Of a stretch of 64,000 nt of DNA, positions 7,467 to 18,360 are shown one piece after another. The notes under the pieces are model-generated. The model did no database searches. It had not been told where the DNA came from and saw only the letters and a program-made list of their open reading frames with translations. Numbering within the stretch: position 1 is the first letter of the stretch; every line of letters starts with the position of its first letter. The stretch is taken from assembly GCA_001899235.1 (NCBI GenBank), contig MKVR01000019.1, forward strand, positions 1 through 64,000, given 5' to 3'. The position numbers were made by a program, and so were the translations under genes. The stretch is from Nitrosospira sp. 56-18 (GTDB lineage: Bacteria; Pseudomonadota; Gammaproteobacteria; Burkholderiales; Nitrosomonadaceae).

Positions 7467-8821
7467 TGATTCTTTATCTCGCAATGCATCTGCCTTTGCC
7501 AGAACTGCACCCTGGGCAACAGCTCCTGTTCATCCAGAGTAGTCAATTTTCCCTCGTCCAGCAGCATTTTACCATTTACCCAGACATGGCTCACATGTTC
7601 GCGCCCCGCGGCATAAACCAGGTGCGAGACGGGATCGTAGCAGGGCTCCAGCTCCAGGCTGGAAAAATCGACGGCGGCGATATCCGCAGCCTTCCCCTCC
7701 ACCAGCGAACCCGTGATCCTGCCCAGTCCCAGAGCTCTTGCGCCATTGAGAGTAGCCATTTGCAAAGCCTGCCAGGCCGGCAGCATGTCCGCCCTGCCGC
7801 TTTGGCCCTTCGCGAGCAATGCCGAAAACCGCATTTCCTCGAACATATCCAGCCGATTGTTGCTTGCCGCGCCATCCGTTCCCAGACCAACATTCACCTC
7901 CTCCCGCAGCAGTGCAGCAATGGGCGCGAATCCGCTCGCAAGCTTCAGATTGGAAGAGGGGCAATGCGCCACGGTACAGCCCTGTTTCGCCAGCAGCACG
8001 ATTTCCGCCTCCGTCAAATGAACCATGTGCACGCCGATGAGGCTGGGGCCCAGCAGGCCCAGCCTGCGCAGACGTTCGACCGGACGCATGCCGCAGTTGC
8101 TCAGACTGGTCCTGATCTCATTGTCGGTTTCATGCAGATGAACATGGATGGGGACATCGAGCTGCTCGGCATAGGTGAGAATCTTGCTGAACACCCGGTC
8201 GCTCACGGTATAAGGCGCGTGCGGAGCGAAACAGAAGGTGAGCAGCGGATGCCCGGCATATTCATCTCGCAGGGCGAGGCCTTTCGCCAGATAATCATCG
8301 GCATCGCTGGCGTAAACAGTAGGAAAATCGATGACGATCATGCCGACACTTGCACGCATGCCAGAGGCGGCAGCAGCCTGGGCCGAGGCTTCAGGAAAAA
8401 AATACATGTCATTGAAGCAGGTGATGCCGCCCCTGAGCATCTCCGCGCAGGCAAGCCGGGTTCCATCGTACACAAACCCGGCATCCACCAGCCTGGCTTC
8501 GGTGGGCCATATATGCCTGTTAAGCCATTCCTCAAGAGGCAGATCATCCGCAAGCCCGCGCATCAGCGACATTGCCGCGTGCGTGTGCAAGTTGACGAGT
8601 CCCGGAATCAGCAAATGATTTTCCAACGCAATCCGTTCCCTCGGCATAAACCGGGATTCCGCCTCGGCAGCCGGCAGGATCGCGAGGATGATTCCTCCAT
8701 CGATTGCAACAGCATGATCGCGCAGCACCGCTCCCGCCGGCTCTACCGGCACGATCCAGCGCGCGGCCAGCAGCATGTCGATATTCCGGAGATTAGCGGG
8801 ATTGTCGGGATTGGAGGTCAT
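7463..8821 (-). CDS. mtaD: TRZ/ATZ-family amidohydrolase, probable 5-methylthioadenosine/SAH deaminase
   Basis: The 452-residue protein belongs to the metal-dependent amidohydrolases of the SsnA/TrzA/MtaD group. It shows the metal-binding [11 protein letters not shown] at about residue 80, the substrate-binding [11 protein letters not shown], a conserved His in [11 protein letters not shown] and the [18 protein letters not shown] motif with the metal Asp. These proteins remove an amino group from methylthioadenosine and S-adenosylhomocysteine. The partner ubiG makes S-adenosylhomocysteine, and the four-base overlap of the genes fits a SAH-clearing role (inference). The ATG at 8821 is preferred over a TTG at 8827. 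A terminator lies 20 bp upstream, so its promoter is packed into a very short region. Confidence 0.85.
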   Translation of the reverse strand: MTSNPDNPANLRNIDMLLAARWIVPVEPAGAVLRDHAVAIDGGIILAILPAAEAESRFMPRERIALENHLLIPGLVNLHTHAAMSLMRGLADDLPLEEWLNRHIWPTEARLVDAGFVYDGTRLACAEMLRGGITCFNDMYFFPEASAQAAAASGMRASVGMIVIDFPTVYASDADDYLAKGLALRDEYAGHPLLTFCFAPHAPYTVSDRVFSKILTYAEQLDVPIHVHLHETDNEIRTSLSNCGMRPVERLRRLGLLGPSLIGVHMVHLTEAEIVLLAKQGCTVAHCPSSNLKLASGFAPIAALLREEVNVGLGTDGAASNNRLDMFEEMRFSALLAKGQSGRADMLPAWQALQMATLNGARALGLGRITGSLVEGKAADIAAVDFSSLELEPCYDPVSHLVYAAGREHVSHVWVNGKMLLDEGKLTTLDEQELLPRVQFWQRQMHCEIKNQ

Positions 8822-8840
8822 TTGCAATGCATGTTACCAA

Positions 8841-8871
8841 AAAAAAACCCTGCGGGAACCGCAGGGTTTTT
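8841..8871 (-). terminator. Terminator of the OmpA-family gene
   Basis: CCCTGCGG (8848-8855) and CCGCAGGG (8859-8866) form a perfect eight-base stem with a GAA loop. An A-tract on one side and a T-tract on the other allow it to work in both directions. It separates the OmpA-family gene from mtaD on the minus strand. Confidence 0.85.
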
Positions 8872-8907
8872 AGATGACAGAGTTTATATTTATTCTGCTG
8901 GACTGAA

Positions 8908-9582
8908 TTATTGCACCGTTGCGCGCGTTCCGGCGACTTCCACTTCGACGCGGCGATCAGGTTGCAGGCATTCGACCAATGCCTTGGTTTTCTTGTTGCC
9001 TTTGCAGGTATCGCCGGTCACCGGATTGGCTTCGCCCTTGCCATCGACAAAGACCTTGTCGGCCGGTATGCCTTTTTCTCTGACCAGGTAGGCTTTTACG
9101 GCTTCCGCGCGACGCAGGGAGAGTTTCTTGTTGTATGAATCCGAACCCAGCCGGTCAGCATAGCCAATGGCGACGATAGTGTCATAGTTGACGCCGTCGA
9201 GCTTGCTCACCAGGTCGTCAAGAGATTGTTTTCCTCCGGGTTTCAGGACAGCTTTGTCAAAGTCGAACAACTCGTCAGCCGACAGGGCAATTTTTTCCGG
9301 TTCGATCGAAGGAGCGGGGACGACAGCAGGGGCAGGAGTAGGTTGCGGGGCGGCGGCTTTCTTTTCGGGCTTCGGCATCAGGTCGGGATCACACTCGTAT
9401 ATGGCCATTGCGGGTGTCCAGTAACCGGTGCGCCAGCAGTCGCCGGAAGAATCGCGGGCAACCCCGCCGCGGCGATCGCTCGCATAGGCTTCGGGCTGGT
9501 CGTCAGCCGCGACGGTCCCGGAAAACAGTACCGGGAGAACGAACGCTCCAAGCAAAAGTTTTTTTGATACGATATTTTTCAT
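8908..9582 (-). CDS. OmpA-family outer-membrane/peptidoglycan-binding protein
   Basis: The 224-residue protein has a Sec signal peptide (MKNIVSKKLLLGAFVLPVLFSG, cleavage near TVAA-DDQ), then a short region with two Cys (SGDCWRTGYW, IYECDPDL), a Pro/Ala-rich linker (AAAPQPTPAPAVVPAPS) and a C-terminal OmpA domain. The OmpA domain shows LFDFDKAVLKPGGKQSLDDL, IGYADRLGSDSYNKKLSLRRAEAV and DRRVEVEV, which bind peptidoglycan diaminopimelate. There is no beta-barrel. TCKGNKKTKALVECLQPDRR carries two more Cys, as in many betaproteobacterial OmpA proteins. It stands alone with its own promoter region and terminator. Confidence 0.9.
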   Translation of the reverse strand: MKNIVSKKLLLGAFVLPVLFSGTVAADDQPEAYASDRRGGVARDSSGDCWRTGYWTPAMAIYECDPDLMPKPEKKAAAPQPTPAPAVVPAPSIEPEKIALSADELFDFDKAVLKPGGKQSLDDLVSKLDGVNYDTIVAIGYADRLGSDSYNKKLSLRRAEAVKAYLVREKGIPADKVFVDGKGEANPVTGDTCKGNKKTKALVECLQPDRRVEVEVAGTRATVQ

Positions 9583-9884
9583 CCTATTGCCCCTTTTCAG
9601 AAAGACTTCGATTCAAGAACACATCATCCCTTAGTCATGCAAACGCAACAAAAGCCATTTTGTTGATCAATGACGCATTATTGCATAGCCTCGTTTCGAT
9701 TATCTATTTATATATCAGCGCTTGTCAAATCATGTTGTTGCGAACGACATGAATATCCGAACATTGCCGTGACTTCGAGTCTCTCCGCGTGCTAAAATTG
9801 GGGGTTTTTACGCATCACTCTCTGCATCGTCCTCCGGACCATAACTTATAACGTAACCTCTTGTCCGGCATAAAGAATATAGCA
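9583..9884. other. Divergent intergenic region, OmpA gene / gyrA
   Basis: This 302-bp stretch holds no gene that I can support. It must contain the leader of the OmpA-family gene (leftward) and of gyrA (rightward). A possible gyrA -10 (TAAAAT at about 9793) is preceded 18 bp upstream by GTGACT, a weak -35. The A/T-rich segment at 9600-9740 suits the OmpA promoter, but no consensus pair stands out. Confidence 0.4.
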
Positions 9885-12431
9885 ATGGATCAATTCGCGA
9901 AAGAAACTCTCCCCATCAGCCTGGAAGAGGAGATGCGCCGCTCCTATCTCGATTATGCCATGAGCGTGATCGTGGGGCGGGCGCTGCCTGATGTGCGGGA
10001 CGGCTTGAAGCCGGTGCATCGCCGGTCGCTCTTCGCGATGCACGAGCTCTCCAACGACTGGAACCGGCCCTACAAGAAGTCGGCGCGCATCGTTGGCGAT
10101 GTGATCGGCAAATACCACCCCCACGGCGACACCGCGGTTTATGACACCATCGTGCGCATGGCGCAGGATTTTTCGCTGCGCTACATGCTGGTTGATGGCC
10201 AGGGCAACTTCGGTTCCGTGGATGGCGACAATCCGGCTGCAATGCGATATACCGAAATCCGGATGTCGCGCATTGCCCACGAGCTGCTGGCTGATCTGGA
10301 CAAGGAAACGGTGGATTTCGGTCCCAATTACGATGGGTCCGAACACGAGCCGCTCATCCTGCCGGCAAAAATTCCCAATCTTCTCATCAACGGCTCTTCA
10401 GGAATAGCCGTGGGCATGGCCACCAACATTCCCCCGCATAACCTGAACGAGGTGGTGAACGCCTGCCTGGCATTGCTGAAGAATCCCGACATCGGGATCG
10501 ACGAACTGATCGAGCTCATTCCGGCGCCTGATTTCCCGACTGCAGGCATCATCTATGGCGTCGCGGGGGTGAGGGAAGGTTATCTCACCGGCCGCGGCCG
10601 CGTGGTGATGCGCGCGCGCACCCATTTCGAAGACCTGGAAAAAGGCAGCCGCCAGAGCATCATCATCGACGAGCTGCCTTACCAGGTCAACAAGGCAAAC
10701 CTGCTGATCCGCATTGGCGAACTCGTGCGCGACAAGAAAATCGAGGGCATCTCCGATTTGCGCGACGAATCCGATAAATCTGGCATGCGCGTGGTAATCG
10801 AGTTGCGGCGCGGCGAAGTTCCGGAAGTGGTGCTCAACAATCTGTACAAAGAAACCCAGATGCAGGACACGTTCGGCATGAACATGGTGGCCCTGCTGGA
10901 TGGGCAGCCACGCCTGCTGAACCTGAAGCAGATGCTGGACGCTTTCCTGCGCCACCGCCGCGAAGTAGTGACGAGGCGCACTATTTTTGACCTGAAAAAA
11001 GCGCGCGAGCGCGGCCACCTGCTGGAAGGGCTGGCGGTGGCGCTGTCGAACGTCGATGAGGTGATCGCCCTCATCAAGGCTGCCCCCACTCCCGCCGCGG
11101 CAAAGGAAGGGCTGATGTCGAAGGCGTGGCGTTCCCTTCTGGTCGAGGAAATGCTCGCTCGCGCCTCCATCGATGCAAAGGCGTTCCGCCCGGAAGGACT
11201 GGCGCCCGATTTCGGCCTGTCGGAAAATGGCTACCGCCTGTCAGACGCGCAAGCCCAGGCAATACTGGAACTGCGCTTGCAGCGGCTCACCGGGCTCGAG
11301 CAGGACAAGATCGTCACCGAGTATAAAGAGGTGATGGAAAGAATCGCCGATTTCCTGGATATCCTCTCCAGGCCGGAACGCATCACCCTCATCATAAAGG
11401 ATGAGCTTGCCGCGATGAGGCAGCAATTCGGCGACAAACGCCGCAGCGAGATTGTGGTCAATACCCAGGATCTGAGCATGGAGGATCTGATCGCGCCCGA
11501 GGATGTGGTAGTAACCCTATCCCATAGCGGCTACATCAAATCCCAGCCGCTCGATGACTACCGCGCCCAGAAGCGCGGGGGTCGCGGCAAGCAGGCGACG
11601 GGCACCAAGGAAGATGATTTCATCGACAATCTCTTCATCGCCAATACCCATGATTACATTCTTTGCTTTTCCAGCCGCGGGCGGGTGTACTGGATCAAGG
11701 TCTACTCGGTACCCCAGGGCGGCCGCGCTTCGCGGGGCAAGCCGATCGTCAACCTGGTGCAACTGGAGCCAGGCGAGAAAATCAATGCTATTCTTCCAGT
11801 AAAGGCTTTCGACGAGAACCGCTACATCTTCATGGCGACTTCCTTCGGGACCGTGAAAAAAACGCCGCTCTCGGAATTTTCCCGGCCGCGCGCCAGCGGG
11901 ATCATTGCGGTGGGCCTGGATGAGCTTGATTACCTGATTGGCGTGGCGTTGACCGAAGGCAAGCATGATGTCATGCTGTTTTCGGATGGAGGGAAAGCAG
12001 TCCGTTTTGACGAAAACGACGTACGGCCCATGGGACGGGGAGCGCGCGGCGTGCGTGGAATGAAACTGGGCAAGGGACAGAAAGTCATCTCCCTGCTGGT
12101 GGCGGAAAGCGAGGAACAGGCTGTTCTGACCGCCACGGAAAACGGCTACGGGAAACGTACGCCCATAAGCGAATATACGCGCCACGGCCGCGGCAGCCAG
12201 GGAATGATCGCGATCAAGACCAACTCGCGCAATGGCAAGGTGGTCGCGGCACGGCTGGTGAGGGAGGATGATCAAATCATGCTCATTACCACCGGGGGAG
12301 TGCTGATTCGAACCCGCGTCAAGGAAGTGCGCGAAATGGGGCGCTCGACCCAGGGAGTCACGCTCATCAATCTGGACGAGGGGGAAAAGCTCGCTGGATT
12401 GGAGAAAGTAGTCGAAACCGACGAGGCATGA
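9885..12431 (+). CDS. gyrA: DNA gyrase subunit A
   Basis: The 848-residue protein is the breakage-reunion subunit of DNA gyrase. The N-terminus [34 protein letters not shown] is followed by [16 protein letters not shown] and the catalytic Tyr in [10 protein letters not shown]. The GyrA-box QKRGGRGKQ opens the C-terminal beta-pinwheel, whose blades repeat GxxxR motifs; this separates it from ParC. In the quinolone-resistance region the residue matching E. coli Ser83 is Thr and Asp87 is kept. The start [10 protein letters not shown] at 9885 fits homologues better than the upstream TTG at 9861. It opens the serC-serA-pheA-hisC-aroF-tyrA block. Confidence 0.97.
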   Translation: MDQFAKETLPISLEEEMRRSYLDYAMSVIVGRALPDVRDGLKPVHRRSLFAMHELSNDWNRPYKKSARIVGDVIGKYHPHGDTAVYDTIVRMAQDFSLRYMLVDGQGNFGSVDGDNPAAMRYTEIRMSRIAHELLADLDKETVDFGPNYDGSEHEPLILPAKIPNLLINGSSGIAVGMATNIPPHNLNEVVNACLALLKNPDIGIDELIELIPAPDFPTAGIIYGVAGVREGYLTGRGRVVMRARTHFEDLEKGSRQSIIIDELPYQVNKANLLIRIGELVRDKKIEGISDLRDESDKSGMRVVIELRRGEVPEVVLNNLYKETQMQDTFGMNMVALLDGQPRLLNLKQMLDAFLRHRREVVTRRTIFDLKKARERGHLLEGLAVALSNVDEVIALIKAAPTPAAAKEGLMSKAWRSLLVEEMLARASIDAKAFRPEGLAPDFGLSENGYRLSDAQAQAILELRLQRLTGLEQDKIVTEYKEVMERIADFLDILSRPERITLIIKDELAAMRQQFGDKRRSEIVVNTQDLSMEDLIAPEDVVVTLSHSGYIKSQPLDDYRAQKRGGRGKQATGTKEDDFIDNLFIANTHDYILCFSSRGRVYWIKVYSVPQGGRASRGKPIVNLVQLEPGEKINAILPVKAFDENRYIFMATSFGTVKKTPLSEFSRPRASGIIAVGLDELDYLIGVALTEGKHDVMLFSDGGKAVRFDENDVRPMGRGARGVRGMKLGKGQKVISLLVAESEEQAVLTATENGYGKRTPISEYTRHGRGSQGMIAIKTNSRNGKVVAARLVREDDQIMLITTGGVLIRTRVKEVREMGRSTQGVTLINLDEGEKLAGLEKVVETDEA

Positions 12432-12436
12432 CCCTT

Positions 12437-12458
12437 CTCTCCGGGTAAACCCGGAGAG
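12437..12458 (+). terminator. Hairpin right after gyrA
   Basis: CTCTCCGGG (12437-12445) and CCCGGAGAG (12450-12458) form a perfect nine-base stem with a TAAA loop, six bases after the gyrA stop. No T-tract follows, so it may act as an mRNA-stabilising or Rho-assisted end rather than a strong intrinsic terminator. Confidence 0.5.
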
Positions 12459-12645
12459 TTGCAGGATTACCGGCCAGCCTGGAAAGCAGTACAATCATCC
12501 TGAATCCAGCAGTGTGCAAAACAGCCATTTCCCGAATCCGGCCAAGTCCCGAACAACGAAATTTCGCATCAGCCATTCAACGCTTCCTTGAGCAGGAGAG
12601 ACTCGAGATCGGCACTACCCTCGGGAAGCATGGGAGATGAGTTTC

Positions 12646-13740
12646 ATGGAACGCATATTCAATTTCAGCGCCGGTCCGGCAGTGTTGCCGGTGGAAGTTC
12701 TGCAACGGGCGCGCGACGAATTGCTGGACTGGCACGGCAGCGGCATGTCGGTAATGGAAATGAGCCATCGCGGCAAGGAATTCATGTCCATCGCGGCTAA
12801 AACCGAAGCAGATCTGAGGGAACTGGCAGGCATTCCGGACAACTACAAGGTGCTTTTTCTATCGGGCGGCGCTTCCGCCCAGTTTGCCATGGTGCCGATG
12901 AACCTGTTGCGAGGCAAAACCAGCGCCAATTACGTGAGCACGGGGGAGTGGTCCCGGAAAGCGATCAAGGAGGCGAGGAAATACTGCGCGGTCAATATCG
13001 CCGCCACATCCGAAGATGCGAACTTCACCTACGCGCCGGCGCAGGATACCTGGAAAATCGATGCGAACGCCGCCTACGTGCATTACACGCCTAACGAGAC
13101 CATTGGCGGAGTCGAATTCGGCTGGACGCCGGATCCTGCTCGCCTCGGAGTCGATATGCCCCTGGTGGCGGATATGTCCTCCAGCTTCCTGTCGCGTCCC
13201 CTGGATGTCGCGCGTTTCGGCCTCATCTATGCCGGCGCGCAGAAGAACGTCGGTCCTGCGGGATTATGCATCGTAATCGTCCGCGAAGACTTGATCGGGA
13301 TGCCGCTGGCAGGCACGCCGACCATGTTCGATTATAAAATACATGCCGACAGCGATTCGATGTACAACACACCGCCCACCTACCCCATGTACATCAGCGG
13401 ACTGGTGCTGGAATGGCTGAAGGAAAAAGGCGGCCTGGAAGCAATGGAAAAAATCAACATCGCCAAGGCAGCCTTGCTTTATGACCTGCTCGATACGACG
13501 GACTTTTATCGTTGCCCGGTTGCAAGGCAGGATCGCTCGCGCATGAACGTGCCTTTCACATTGAAAAATCCTTCCCTGGATGAGGAATTCCTGAAACAGG
13601 CCAAGGCACGCGGCCTGGTCCAGTTGAAAGGACATCGTTCGGTAGGCGGAATGCGGGCATCCATATACAATGCCATGCCGCTGGACGGAGTGCGGGCGCT
13701 GGCGGAATTCATGAAGGAATTTGCGGATAAACATGCCTGA
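12646..13740 (+). CDS. serC: Phosphoserine aminotransferase
   Basis: SerC converts 3-phosphohydroxypyruvate to phosphoserine with glutamate as amino donor, and also serves pyridoxal phosphate synthesis. The 364-residue product begins [16 protein letters not shown] and shows [23 protein letters not shown] and the PLP lysine in [14 protein letters not shown]. The C-terminus has [17 protein letters not shown]. The ATG at 12646 has GGGAG nine bases upstream; an ATG at 12637 is too close to that site. The 3' end overlaps serA by eight bases, so the two serine enzymes are translationally coupled. Confidence 0.95.
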   Translation: MERIFNFSAGPAVLPVEVLQRARDELLDWHGSGMSVMEMSHRGKEFMSIAAKTEADLRELAGIPDNYKVLFLSGGASAQFAMVPMNLLRGKTSANYVSTGEWSRKAIKEARKYCAVNIAATSEDANFTYAPAQDTWKIDANAAYVHYTPNETIGGVEFGWTPDPARLGVDMPLVADMSSSFLSRPLDVARFGLIYAGAQKNVGPAGLCIVIVREDLIGMPLAGTPTMFDYKIHADSDSMYNTPPTYPMYISGLVLEWLKEKGGLEAMEKINIAKAALLYDLLDTTDFYRCPVARQDRSRMNVPFTLKNPSLDEEFLKQAKARGLVQLKGHRSVGGMRASIYNAMPLDGVRALAEFMKEFADKHA

Positions 13741-14932
13741 ACGCGCGCGCAGAGTTTTCCGGATACTCACGCTCAACCAGATTTCTCCGCTGGGCCTGAA
13801 ACTGTTTGCCGCGAATCGCTATGTGGTCGGCAGCGATATCCAGGACCCCGATGCGATCCTGGTGCGTTCGCACAACATGCTGCAGATGGACATTCCTTCC
13901 ACCGTCACGGCAATAGCCAGGGCCGGCGCGGGCACGAACAACGTGCCGGTAAAAGACATGAACCTGCGCGGCGTGCCAGTGTTCAACGCCCCTGGCGCCA
14001 ATGCCAACGCGGTAAAGGAACTGGTGCTTGCCGGCTTGCTGATAGCCTCGCGCAACCTGATCCCCGCGATCCGCTTCACTGATAGCCTGGAAGGCGACGA
14101 CGCCACGCTGCACAAGCTGGCGGAGAACGGCAAGAAGCAATTCTCCGGAATCGAGTTGCCGGGACATACTCTGGGCATTATCGGCCTGGGTGCAGTGGGC
14201 CGGTTGGTGGCCGACGCGGCCATCCGCCTCGGCATGAAAGTCGTCGGCTACGACCCCAACATTACCGTGGATGCCGCCTGGAGCCTGTCCTCGGAGGTAA
14301 AGCGGGCCGAAAGCATACCGGACCTGCTGCGCGTCAGCGATTTCATCACCCTGCATGTGCCCTTGCTGGATACGACGCGGCGGCTGATCGATAATGAGGT
14401 AGTGCGAAACATGAAGGCAGGAACCATCCTGCTCAACTTCTCCCGGAATGGCATAGTCGACGAAGACGCGGTGCTCGCGGGAATCGGGTCCGGCAACATA
14501 AAATATTATGTGTGCGATTTTCCCAGCCAGAAATTCCAGCATCATGAGGCCGTCATCACGCTGCCGCATCTGGGCGCATCCACGCTTGAAGCGGAAGAAA
14601 ATTGCGCCGTGATGGTGGTCAAACAGTTGATCGACTACCTGGAAAACGGCGGCATCACCAATACCGTCAATTTCCCGAACCTCACCATGGAACGCGAGTC
14701 GCCCTACCGGCTGGCAGTAGCGAATTCGAACGTGCCAAACATGGTAGGCCAGATTTCGACCAGCATGGCAAAAGCCGGCCTCAATATCCATAACATGGGC
14801 AACAAGTCTCGCGGCGAAATGGCCTATACGCTGGTGGATGTCGACAGTCTCGTACCCCAGAAAACCATAGACGAGATTTCCGCAATCAAAGGCGTGCTGA
14901 TGGTGCGCTACCTGCCGGTGCTGGCTGGATAA
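13733..14932 (+). CDS. serA: D-3-phosphoglycerate dehydrogenase with ACT domain
   Basis: This NAD-dependent enzyme supplies 3-phosphohydroxypyruvate to SerC. The Rossmann motif [16 protein letters not shown] is near residue 145, followed by the catalytic Arg ([13 protein letters not shown]), a Glu/Asp region and the catalytic His in [16 protein letters not shown]. The last 70 residues ([21 protein letters not shown].. to the end) form an ACT domain that in the family binds serine for feedback control. At 399 residues it is the short E. coli-like type. The ATG at 13733 lies inside the serC stop region, and pairing serC-serA is metabolically consistent. Confidence 0.93.
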   Translation: MPERARRVFRILTLNQISPLGLKLFAANRYVVGSDIQDPDAILVRSHNMLQMDIPSTVTAIARAGAGTNNVPVKDMNLRGVPVFNAPGANANAVKELVLAGLLIASRNLIPAIRFTDSLEGDDATLHKLAENGKKQFSGIELPGHTLGIIGLGAVGRLVADAAIRLGMKVVGYDPNITVDAAWSLSSEVKRAESIPDLLRVSDFITLHVPLLDTTRRLIDNEVVRNMKAGTILLNFSRNGIVDEDAVLAGIGSGNIKYYVCDFPSQKFQHHEAVITLPHLGASTLEAEENCAVMVVKQLIDYLENGGITNTVNFPNLTMERESPYRLAVANSNVPNMVGQISTSMAKAGLNIHNMGNKSRGEMAYTLVDVDSLVPQKTIDEISAIKGVLMVRYLPVLAG

Positions 14933-14954
14933 CCAGGACAAAATTCCCCTTCTG

Positions 14955-16019
14955 ATGACCGACCTCAAGCCACTGCGCGACAAGATAGACGCGATCGACA
15001 GCGAACTGCTCAGGCTGGTAAGCGAGCGCGCAGCCCTTGCGGAGCAGATAGGAAAAATCAAGAATGGCAGGGCATACCGGCCGGAACGCGAGGCGCAGGT
15101 CCTGGCGCGAGTGCGCGAATTGAATTCCGGACCATTGCCGGACGACCATATCGTCCGCCTGTTCACCGAAATCATGTCGCTGTGCCGCTCCATGGAAGAG
15201 CCATTGTCCGTGGCCTATCTTGGTCCTCCCGGCACTTTTTCGGAAGAGGCGGCCTTGAAGCGTTTCGGCAGCGTCGTGACCACGCTCGCATGCAGTTCGA
15301 TTGACGAGGTATTTCGCAAAGTGGAAGCCGGTACCGCGCGTTATGGCGTGGTGCCGGTGGAAAATTCCACGGAGGGCGCGGTTGGCCGCACCCTGGATCT
15401 GTTGCTGCTGACTTCGCTGAAGGTATGCGGCGAAATAAAACTGCCTATCCATCAACTTCTGCTCGCCCGCCATGCGGATCTTGCCCGCATCAGCAAAATC
15501 TACTCGCACCCCCAGTCATTCTCCCAGTGCCATGAATGGCTCAATGCCAACCTGCCTCATCTCTCGGGAGCGGCAAGGATCAACGCGGCAAGCAATGCGG
15601 ATGCCGCACGGCTGGCGGCGGAGGATGAAAATGCGGCCGCGGTGGCTGGCCAGAAAGCCGGGCAAGTATATGGGCTGACCGTCTGCGCCTGGAATATCGA
15701 GGATGATCCCAACAATACCACCCGCTTCCTGGTTATCGGCGCGCAGGAGGTTACGCCTTCGGGCAAAGACAAAACGTCGCTGGTCCTGTCGGTTCGAAAC
15801 CGGCCCGGTGCGATATACGAACTGCTGGCGCCGTTGGCCGAGCACGGTGTCGGCATGAGCCGCCTCGAATCCCGGCCGTCCCGCGCCGGCATGTGGGAAT
15901 ATGTGTTTTTTGTCGATATCGAGGGTCATCAGGAAGATGAAAAAATCGGGAAAGCCTTGCGGAAACTGCGGGAAACGTCGACTTTCCTGAAAATCCTCGG
16001 CTCATACCCGGCAGTCTAG
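14955..16019 (+). CDS. pheA: Bifunctional chorismate mutase / prephenate dehydratase (P-protein)
   Basis: Residues 1-85 are an AroQ chorismate mutase (LRDKIDAIDSELLRLVSERAALA, then a GRAYRPEREAQVL segment). Residues 90-270 are prephenate dehydratase (VAYLGPPGTFSEEAALKRFG, VPVENSTEGAVGRTLDLL, NNTTRFLVIG). The C-terminal ACT domain carries MSRLESRPSRAGMWEY, the ESRP motif that binds phenylalanine. The 354-residue length is normal. It turns chorismate into phenylpyruvate and competes with TyrA encoded 2.3 kb downstream. The ATG at 14955 lies 22 bp after serA. Confidence 0.96.
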   Translation: MTDLKPLRDKIDAIDSELLRLVSERAALAEQIGKIKNGRAYRPEREAQVLARVRELNSGPLPDDHIVRLFTEIMSLCRSMEEPLSVAYLGPPGTFSEEAALKRFGSVVTTLACSSIDEVFRKVEAGTARYGVVPVENSTEGAVGRTLDLLLLTSLKVCGEIKLPIHQLLLARHADLARISKIYSHPQSFSQCHEWLNANLPHLSGAARINAASNADAARLAAEDENAAAVAGQKAGQVYGLTVCAWNIEDDPNNTTRFLVIGAQEVTPSGKDKTSLVLSVRNRPGAIYELLAPLAEHGVGMSRLESRPSRAGMWEYVFFVDIEGHQEDEKIGKALRKLRETSTFLKILGSYPAV

Positions 16020-16206
16020 GGTCTGTTCTCTTTGGCGCCTCGGCAAATCCGGGTGGAAGGCCTGGTGGACTCCGCGGAAATCTGCTCAGCTCTTCCTTGA
16101 CAACTTTACAATCTTATCGATCCTTACAATCTTGAACTTCCTGTAACCATTGCAGCCCCTACCCCTTTCTCGCCTCTCTTATCCTCGTAATTATCCATTC
16201 GACTCT
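16020..16206 (+). promoter_or_regulatory. Possible internal promoter before hisC
   Basis: This 187-bp gap interrupts an otherwise tight operon. It contains TTGACA at 16097-16102 and two direct copies of TTACAATCTT 18 bp apart (16106-16115 and 16124-16133), each giving a TACAAT -10-like box. The spacing from TTGACA to the second TACAAT is 22 bp, longer than ideal, so a hisC promoter here is only a suggestion. Confidence 0.3.
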
Positions 16207-17313
16207 ATGAATCTTTGTGATCTCGCTCCCGAGTATATTCGGGCTATCAGCCCTTATCAGCCCGGAAAACCTATCTCCGAGCTGGCCAGGGAAATGAATA
16301 TGCAGGAAAGCGCCATCATCAAGCTCGCATCCAACGAAAACCCGCTGGGAACAAGCCCGCTCGCTCTGGAAGCCATGACGCAGGCGCTGAACCAGGTGGC
16401 GCTTTATCCGGACGGCAGCGGCTTTGATCTGAAGGAAGCGCTGTCAAAGCGCTATGGCGTATGCGGCGCGCAAATCGTCCTGGGCAATGGCTCGAACGAT
16501 GTTCTGGAACTTGCGGCCCGCGTATTCCTGAAACCTGGAGCGGCAGCGGTTTATTCGCAGCATGCGTTCGCCGTGTATCCGCTGGTGACGCAGGCGGTTG
16601 GCGCAAGCGGGATCCCGGTACGCGCCCATGATTATGGGCACGACCTCGATGCGATGCTGGATGCGGTCACGCCCGAGACGCGCATCGTGTTCATCGCCAA
16701 CCCCAACAACCCCACCGGCACGTTGCTGCCCGCCGCCGAAGTATTGCGTTTTCTGCAACGCGTCTCCTCCGACGTGCTCGTGGTATTGGATGAAGCCTAT
16801 AACGAGTATTTACCTGCCAGTGTCAGGGCGGACAGCATCTCATGGTTGCAGCACTTTCCCAACCTGCTCATTACCCGCACATTTTCAAAAGCTTATGGCA
16901 TGGCTGGTATACGCGTGGGATTCGGGCTCGCGCATGAAGAGGTAAGCGGCCTGATGAATCGGGTGCGCCAGCCCTTCAATGTGAATAGCATCGGTCTGGC
17001 TGGCGCCGTTGCCGCGCTCGACGATGTGGAGTTCGTGAAGCGCTCTTATGCGCTCAATCAAGCCGGAATGCTGCAACTCACCACCGGGCTGCGCCAGCTC
17101 GGCATTGAATATATCCCCTCGTACGGTAATTTCCTGAGCTTCAGACTGCCGGAAAAATACAGCGCCAGGATGGTAAACGAGAGTCTTCTCAAACAGGGCG
17201 TGATCGTGCGGCCCATCGGTATTTACGAAATGCCGCAACATCTCCGGGTCACGGTCGGGCTCGAATCCGAGAACCAGAAATTCCTGAGTTCCCTTGAAAC
17301 CGCATTGACATAA
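16207..17313 (+). CDS. hisC: Histidinol-phosphate aminotransferase family enzyme
   Basis: This PLP enzyme (368 residues, class II aminotransferase fold) shows [13 protein letters not shown], the [10 protein letters not shown] motif, VLDEAYNEY and the PLP lysine in [18 protein letters not shown]. Placed between pheA and tyrA, it belongs to the HisC paralogues that often act as aromatic aminotransferases on phenylpyruvate or arogenate-pathway substrates as well as on imidazole-acetol phosphate; which one applies cannot be read here. The ATG at 16207 ([12 protein letters not shown]) is used rather than a TTG at 16150, whose extension reads as non-homologous. Confidence 0.92.
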   Translation: MNLCDLAPEYIRAISPYQPGKPISELAREMNMQESAIIKLASNENPLGTSPLALEAMTQALNQVALYPDGSGFDLKEALSKRYGVCGAQIVLGNGSNDVLELAARVFLKPGAAAVYSQHAFAVYPLVTQAVGASGIPVRAHDYGHDLDAMLDAVTPETRIVFIANPNNPTGTLLPAAEVLRFLQRVSSDVLVVLDEAYNEYLPASVRADSISWLQHFPNLLITRTFSKAYGMAGIRVGFGLAHEEVSGLMNRVRQPFNVNSIGLAGAVAALDDVEFVKRSYALNQAGMLQLTTGLRQLGIEYIPSYGNFLSFRLPEKYSARMVNESLLKQGVIVRPIGIYEMPQHLRVTVGLESENQKFLSSLETALT

Positions 17314-17328
17314 CATGGGAGAATCGGC

Positions 17329-18345
17329 TTGATCATCGTAATGAATAGCGACGCCACCGACGAGCATATCGAGACGGTGGTGGCCAGGATACGGGGCTTT
17401 GGCCTCGACGCCAATGTTTCGCGCGGCACCGAGCGTACTGTCATCGGCGCGATCGGGGATGAGAGCAAACTCGACCCAGAAATGTTCGATCTCTTGCCGG
17501 GGGTCGAATATTCCATGCATGTCGTGAAACAATACAAGATCGTCTCGCGGGAATCGCACAAGCATGATTCCGTCATCGATGTGCGCGGCGTGCCGATCGG
17601 CGGCGATCAGGTGCAGATCATAGGCGGCCCATGTTCCGTGGAAACCCAGGAGCAAATGGATTTGTCGGCGCGGCATGTATCCGAAGCGGGTTGCCAATTG
17701 ATGCGGGGTGGGGCCTTCAAGCCGCGCACCAGTCCTTATACCTTCCAGGGAAACGGCGAGGAAGGATTGAAAATGTTTCGCAAGGCGGCAGACAAGCATG
17801 ATCTGCGCATCGTTACCGAGTTGATGGACGCGCGCATGCTTGACACTTTTCTCCGGTATGATGTGGATGTAATCCAGATCGGGACTCGCAGCATGCAGAA
17901 TTTTGAATTGCTGAAAGAGGTCGGGCGTATCAACAAGCCGGTCATACTCAAGCGCGGCATGTCCGCGACCATTTCGGAATGGCTGATGGCGGCGGAGTAT
18001 ATTGCCGCAGGAGGCAATCACGACATCATTTTCTGCGAGCGCGGCATACGAACCTTCGAAACGGCCTATCGCAATGTGCTGGATGTAACTTGCATCCCGG
18101 TGCTGAAAAAAGAAACCCATCTGCCCGTGATCGTGGATCCTTCCCATGCGGGAGGCAAGGCATGGATGGTGCCCGCGCTGGCTCGCGCCGCAATCGCCGC
18201 CGGCGCGGATGGCCTGCTGGTGGAAACTCACCCGCATCCGTGCGACGCGTGGTGTGACGCGGACCAGGCGCTTGACCCCGGAGAATTCCAGTCTCTCATG
18301 AGTTCGTTGAGAGGCATAGCACAGGTTATTGGCCGGTCCCTGTAA
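17329..18345 (+). CDS. aroF: 3-deoxy-7-phosphoheptulonate (DAHP) synthase, type I beta with ferredoxin-like domain
   Basis: The enzyme condenses phosphoenolpyruvate and erythrose-4-phosphate, the first step to aromatic amino acids. Residues 1-70 form the N-terminal ferredoxin-like regulatory domain of the Thermotoga/Bacillus subgroup (MIIVMNSDATDEHIETVV, GVEYSMHVVKQYKIVSRE). The TIM-barrel follows with IIGGPCSVET, RGGAFKPRTSPYTFQG, LKRGMSATISEW and VDPSHAGGKAWMV. This subgroup differs from the E. coli AroF/G/H alpha type. A TTG start at 17329 is chosen: GGGAGA lies eight bases before it and family proteins begin exactly MIIVM. It sits 15 bp after hisC and 15 bp before tyrA. Confidence 0.93.
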   Translation: MIIVMNSDATDEHIETVVARIRGFGLDANVSRGTERTVIGAIGDESKLDPEMFDLLPGVEYSMHVVKQYKIVSRESHKHDSVIDVRGVPIGGDQVQIIGGPCSVETQEQMDLSARHVSEAGCQLMRGGAFKPRTSPYTFQGNGEEGLKMFRKAADKHDLRIVTELMDARMLDTFLRYDVDVIQIGTRSMQNFELLKEVGRINKPVILKRGMSATISEWLMAAEYIAAGGNHDIIFCERGIRTFETAYRNVLDVTCIPVLKKETHLPVIVDPSHAGGKAWMVPALARAAIAAGADGLLVETHPHPCDAWCDADQALDPGEFQSLMSSLRGIAQVIGRSL

Positions 18346-18360
18346 TCAACGCTCGCGACC

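Noticed and set aside
7466-9091. Long open frame (541 codons) on the + strand opposite the deaminase and OmpA-family genes
   Set aside because: It lies antisense to two clear genes, lacks domain features and is Gln/His/Arg-rich as expected of a shadow frame in GC-rich DNA.
13709-15193. Long minus-strand frame of 494 codons opposite serA/pheA
   Set aside because: It is the mirror of strongly conserved enzymes and shows no motif of its own.
16885-18237. Minus-strand frame of 450 codons opposite hisC/aroF
   Set aside because: Shadow frame; both genes on the other strand have full family signatures.
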